The notes under the pieces are model-generated. The model saw only the letters and a list, made by a program, of their open reading frames with translations. It ran no database searches and had not been told where the DNA came from. A program made the position numbers and the translations under genes. Shown here piece by piece: positions 34,701 to 36,815 of a stretch of DNA of 36,815 nucleotides. Source of the DNA: Bacteroidaceae bacterium (GTDB lineage Bacteria > Bacteroidota > Bacteroidia > Bacteroidales > Bacteroidaceae); NCBI GenBank assembly GCA_017480685.1, contig JAFUSD010000065.1:1-36815 (forward strand), written 5' to 3'. How positions within the stretch are numbered: the stretch's first letter is position 1; every line of letters starts with the position of its first letter.

Positions 34701-35112
34701 GCTCCGCTACGACGACGAAAACCCATCATGGCAGTTCGACGTAGCTGTTACCGAAGAAGTAGAACCCGATGAATTCGTAACATACTACTACACCAACTCG
34801 ATGAGAGGTACTGCAGCCCGATTCGAGAAGAGCCCTGAAGCTTACTGGAACGAAGTTTCAATCGTAGTTGAAGAAGGCGAAAACCTCACTATCGGTATGC
34901 GCAAGAGCACAGGTATAGACAACGACTGGTGTATGTTCGACAACTTCCGCCTCTACTACCTCGGCACCGAAGGCCTGCCACCAATGGGCATCGAGTCAGT
35001 GACCGGAACCGCAGTGGCAAAGAAGGGAATCTTCAACATCAACGGACAGCAGCTCACCACACCACAACGTGGACTCAACATCATCAACGGACAGAAAGTA
35101 CTTGTCAAGTAA
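31714..35112 (+). CDS. Large secreted multi-module surface protein with type IX-style tail
   Basis: The 1132-residue protein has a signal peptide (MKKLLLFGASLLLSLAMQAQ). Three beta-sandwich, carbohydrate-binding-like modules are visible: about 20-265 (YLPAGIYTLECQGYYRNG to ATNFRLIYVG), 480-630 (ITGLPDGFYSMSALMCNAG to GFQLYYYG) and 835-1085 (NPSFDNGSNGW, LPRGQYVAKVQSFYRDGG, DNFRLYYLG). Helical FIVAR-like stretches (about 270-420 and 630-830) link them. The end, GIFNINGQQL then RGLNIINGQKVLVK, is a sorting tail of the type IX system. No catalytic domain was recognised; a glycan-binding or adhesive role is inferred. It appears monocistronic. Confidence 0.8.
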   Translation: MKKLLLFGASLLLSLAMQAQPTIDTSDWKEGDDISDAVGFGNRSFESDPLDYWQETHVGGNPTYKGGLAEVYDGHDCDLWQVIYLPAGIYTLECQGYYRNGTSWDEDPNTWSNGSWVNRAKLYAETGEYDIDSEEFVSSGSPFEGWLMPRLFEGVMEQLFEDTDYTLNDDGTKRFAAGWDMSDGQYNQAGGRWGPCSIPGSLVWFELGKYQPYDDGDEVQYNTVTFFVAEDSWVKVGVKKTESKSADSFMATNFRLIYVGDTSEQMQIKLALKSLYAAQEKADMLAESIMEEIPALGVLCQDIVMTYEYDETNLESIQAATVGYRNMLKQFQTALRDANALRSLITSAEGLAESTDYKGKPDFLSAIEAAKVVAFDGENGSEPSVVNSLDAYATAKAALADAQVAYILTQEVKNGYSDYSYVISKPFFVDEVYNPTWDEESQCYKFSDEIEATWMTIQEQDYTGAMNEHSDWIPLLDEFPVTNNENAENCWVIHQTTWHGGGLGDVTMQHGYPAIGGWTAEPSGNPELIYQTITGLPDGFYSMSALMCNAGADISPLMYVYIENSEGARETAPLTQKGSPWWGGNRDQWRQTVWEKLTTGMVQVKDGRVTIGASSDFFYAVTGFQLYYYGENPDFSEMIQQKKATVQANAMNNLTFPGDIAKVNKLLDGVVLPVEGFDAYDAANKALNEADEYITEAYNYLNGWTLIDQILNDQLNYDDNAPEYTILDNYAMEYVMYIGTGDDDTYLKAKEASATYDALKSYFNYRPQVEAVADYNTEIPAIIERHNTTLKAETLTQELIETLRSELDAAYSKAMTSKNSALFAELGADKATPENPVDITALLVNPSFDNGSNGWTGSITVDNNLHNAERFNTTFDFYQTLNTLPRGQYVAKVQSFYRDGGVGNVDGGGYYNWWIAAAGFIDLWENNNVEFYAKAGEREEVSYITSICSEQFTERSMERIFDSVDPNSGEPLMDDDGNYIRDENGQEIWINLDTLWLRYDDENPSWQFDVAVTEEVEPDEFVTYYYTNSMRGTAARFEKSPEAYWNEVSIVVEEGENLTIGMRKSTGIDNDWCMFDNFRLYYLGTEGLPPMGIESVTGTAVAKKGIFNINGQQLTTPQRGLNIINGQKVLVK

Positions 35113-35122
35113 CAGAATATAA

Positions 35123-35235
35123 AGCCTGACAATGACTAACAGAGTTTGACAAAGCTAAGCAGAAGTCTGAAAGGACTCAGCAGAAGTCTGAAAGAACTAA
35201 GCAGAAGTCTGAAAGGACTCAACAATGTCAGACAA
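35123..35235. repeat. 21-bp tandem repeat in the 3' region of the secreted-protein gene
   Basis: About five imperfect 21-bp units run from CCTGACAATGACTAACAGAG to the terminator, sharing CTGAAAGGACTCAGCAGAAGT-type sequence (GCAGAAGTCTGAAAG occurs three times between 35158 and 35214). The array is transcribed but follows the stop codon. Confidence 0.85.
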
Positions 35236-35243
35236 AAATCAAG

Positions 35244-35277
35244 AAAAGGGATGTGTCAACCAAGGCACATCCCTTTT
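35244..35277. terminator. Bidirectional terminator after the secreted-protein gene
   Basis: A perfect 12-bp stem, AAAAGGGATGTG (35244-35255) with CACATCCCTTTT (35266-35277), has a ten-base loop. It serves the plus-strand gene and could also end the minus-strand EnvC-like transcript. Confidence 0.88.
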
Positions 35278-35349
35278 TAGATTATCAATCAATATAAAGG
35301 CATCGTACGCTGAGCAGTGCAGCATCAGCAGGACGAAGAAGTCAAAGCC

Positions 35350-36815
35350 TTACTTTACCCACTGCTCAGGGTTGAGGCGTGCACTCTCTTTGCGAAGCTG
35401 GAACTGCAGCGTATAGTGTCCGTCGGCATCAGTTCCCACCTTTCCGAGCGCTTGTCCCTGGGTCACCTTGTTGCCTTTTGCCACAGCAACAGACGAAAGA
35501 CCCGAGTAGACAGATATGTAGCTGCCGTGGCGCACCATGACGATGTATGTGGTGCCATACTGGAACACCGACGATACTTCGCCCTCGAACACCGAGCGAG
35601 CCTGACAGCCTGCCGCACCTCTGATGTCGATGCCTTTATTCTCGAGTGTCACGTTTTTCAATCCGGGAACGGTGTAAGTGCCGTAGTGGCCCACCACAGT
35701 ATATGAGCCGGTTATTGGCATCGGCAGTTTTCCCTTGTTGCTTGCAAATGCAGAGGTGAGCTGAGCTGCTGTGTTTGCTGTAGGCTGGTATGCAGTCACA
35801 GCGGTCTGAGGTCTTGTCCGAGCCTCTTCCTGTTCTGCCTTTACTGCCTGCTTCACCTCGCGTTCGGCTGCTCGCGTCTCTTGTTCGGCGGCTTTCACGT
35901 TGGCCGAAGCGCGGTCAGCTTCGGCTCTGGCTGCTGCTTTTGCTGCGTCTGTAGTTGCTGCGCGTCGTGCTGCCTCGGCTTCTTCTTTTTCTTTGCGTGC
36001 ACGTTCTTCGGCAGCACGTGCCTCGGCCAGTTTACGTTCTTTCTCTATGCGCAGTTGTTCGGCGCGCCGTGCTTCGGCCTCTTGGCGTGCTTTCTCCTCG
36101 GCTGCTTTACGACGTGCCTCTTCTATCTCTTGCTGTATGAGGCGGTCGATCTGTGCGTTGAGGGTGGCCTCACGTTGTTGCAATTGTTTTATTTGGTTCT
36201 GCACATTGCTCAGGTTTTTGTTCAGGTAGGCCACTTTGTCCTGACAATTACGCTTATTGGCCTCGAGTGCTTGCTCTTTGCGCCGCATGGCTTCGAGGTT
36301 TGCTTCCATGCGTGCACGTATTGCAAGCAGTTCCTCTTGCTTTTGCTTCATCTCTGCCTGCTTCTGCTTTATCATTTCGCCTTGAGCTTTTTGGTATGCA
36401 GAGTATTCTTTGACATATCGCATGCGGCGGATTATTTGGCTGAGGTTGTCGGCAGAGAAGATGAACATGAGCTTTTCTTGCACTGTCTTGTGTCGTTGCA
36501 TGTAGACCATTGCGTTGGCGTAGCGGCGTTTCTTTTCGAGCAGTTCACGTTTCAGACGGTCTATTTGTGCATTGAGGGTGTCTATCCTGATGTTCATAGC
36601 CTTTACTTCGCGGTTGAGGCTGTCTATCTGGAATTGCTGGTAGCTGATTCGGTTGTCGAGTATGAGCACGCTGTCGAGGTTGGCGCGTATGTTCTTGTTT
36701 ATTACTTGTATCTGTTGCTGCGACTGTTGCCGCTGGCGTTGTGCTGCTGCCTGTTCGGTCTTTAGTTGTGTCTTCTTGTCTACGGGTTGGGCCGTGGTCT
36801 TCTTCTGCGTGGTGG
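35350..36815 (-). CDS. EnvC-like murein hydrolase activator, degenerate LytM/M23 domain (partial)
   Basis: The visible 487 residues run off the right edge, so the N-terminus and signal peptide are missing; the GTG at 36669 is only internal. A long coiled coil covers the first 300 residues or so (many Glu, Arg, Ala and Gln, for example KEEAEAARRAATTDAAKAAA). The C-terminal M23/LytM domain has LENKGIDIRG where active enzymes have HxxxD, and HYTLQFQL where they have HLHF. The zinc ligands are thus largely lost, as in EnvC proteins that activate amidases instead of cutting peptidoglycan. FtsX, which recruits EnvC in other bacteria, is encoded in this window. Confidence 0.88.
   Translation of the reverse strand, partial: TTQKKTTAQPVDKKTQLKTEQAAAQRQRQQSQQQIQVINKNIRANLDSVLILDNRISYQQFQIDSLNREVKAMNIRIDTLNAQIDRLKRELLEKKRRYANAMVYMQRHKTVQEKLMFIFSADNLSQIIRRMRYVKEYSAYQKAQGEMIKQKQAEMKQKQEELLAIRARMEANLEAMRRKEQALEANKRNCQDKVAYLNKNLSNVQNQIKQLQQREATLNAQIDRLIQQEIEEARRKAAEEKARQEAEARRAEQLRIEKERKLAEARAAEERARKEKEEAEAARRAATTDAAKAAARAEADRASANVKAAEQETRAAEREVKQAVKAEQEEARTRPQTAVTAYQPTANTAAQLTSAFASNKGKLPMPITGSYTVVGHYGTYTVPGLKNVTLENKGIDIRGAAGCQARSVFEGEVSSVFQYGTTYIVMVRHGSYISVYSGLSSVAVAKGNKVTQGQALGKVGTDADGHYTLQFQLRKESARLNPEQWVK

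Overview
The window is a chromosomal segment of a gut-type Bacteroidales bacterium (Bacteroidota), most like Prevotellaceae or Muribaculaceae; the genus cannot be fixed from sequence alone. Support comes from Bacteroidota-only families (DUF3098, DUF4271, DUF4294, DUF4491), type IX-style C-terminal sorting tails on two large secreted proteins, a fused gamma-alpha KorA, and many promoters of the Bacteroidota type (TAnnTTTG, some with TTTG 19-20 bp upstream) with no clear Shine-Dalgarno sites. There is no sign of phage, insertion sequence, tRNA, rRNA or CRISPR.

Layout. 1-3150 (minus): korA-korB followed by the first codons of ribD, cut by the window edge. 3260-4420 (minus): a secreted leucine-rich-repeat protein. 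4507-6650 (minus): an Lrp-type regulator, a DUF4491 membrane protein and a PagL-like outer-membrane lipid A deacylase, apparently one operon. 6771-8882 (minus): asd and a DUF4294 protein, separated by an array of 22-bp palindromic repeats. 9000-12794 (plus): a large secreted CotH-kinase/lamin-tail protein. 12865-15890 (plus): xylB-xylA. 16204-22853 (plus): miaB, ftsX, DUF3098, uppP, truB, queA, metK, a housekeeping block for tRNA modification, envelope recycling and S-adenosylmethionine. 22911-25918 (plus): DUF4271, hemD-like, rnpA, yidD, tatD, with a second copy of the 22-bp palindrome array before tatD. folK (minus) overlaps the tatD 3' end. 26453-28647 (plus): groES-groEL behind a strong sigma-54-like promoter. 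28664-30918 (minus): glyS and an FKBP-type lipoprotein. 30938-31713 holds no gene but has several long inverted repeats. 31714-35112 (plus): a large secreted multi-module protein. 35350-36815 (minus): an EnvC-like amidase activator running off the right edge.

The genes are mostly core functions: anaerobic 2-oxoacid metabolism, pentose entry, lysine/threonine precursors, folate, tRNA maturation, envelope growth and protein folding. Interspersed are three exported surface-type proteins. The novelty lies between genes: several tandem arrays with periods of 21-27 bp, the same palindrome family at two loci with constant 22-bp phasing, a 36-bp inverted repeat enclosing three copies of AATTTAATAATTT, a nested structure resembling a three-way-junction RNA, and a possible sigma-54 promoter for groESL.
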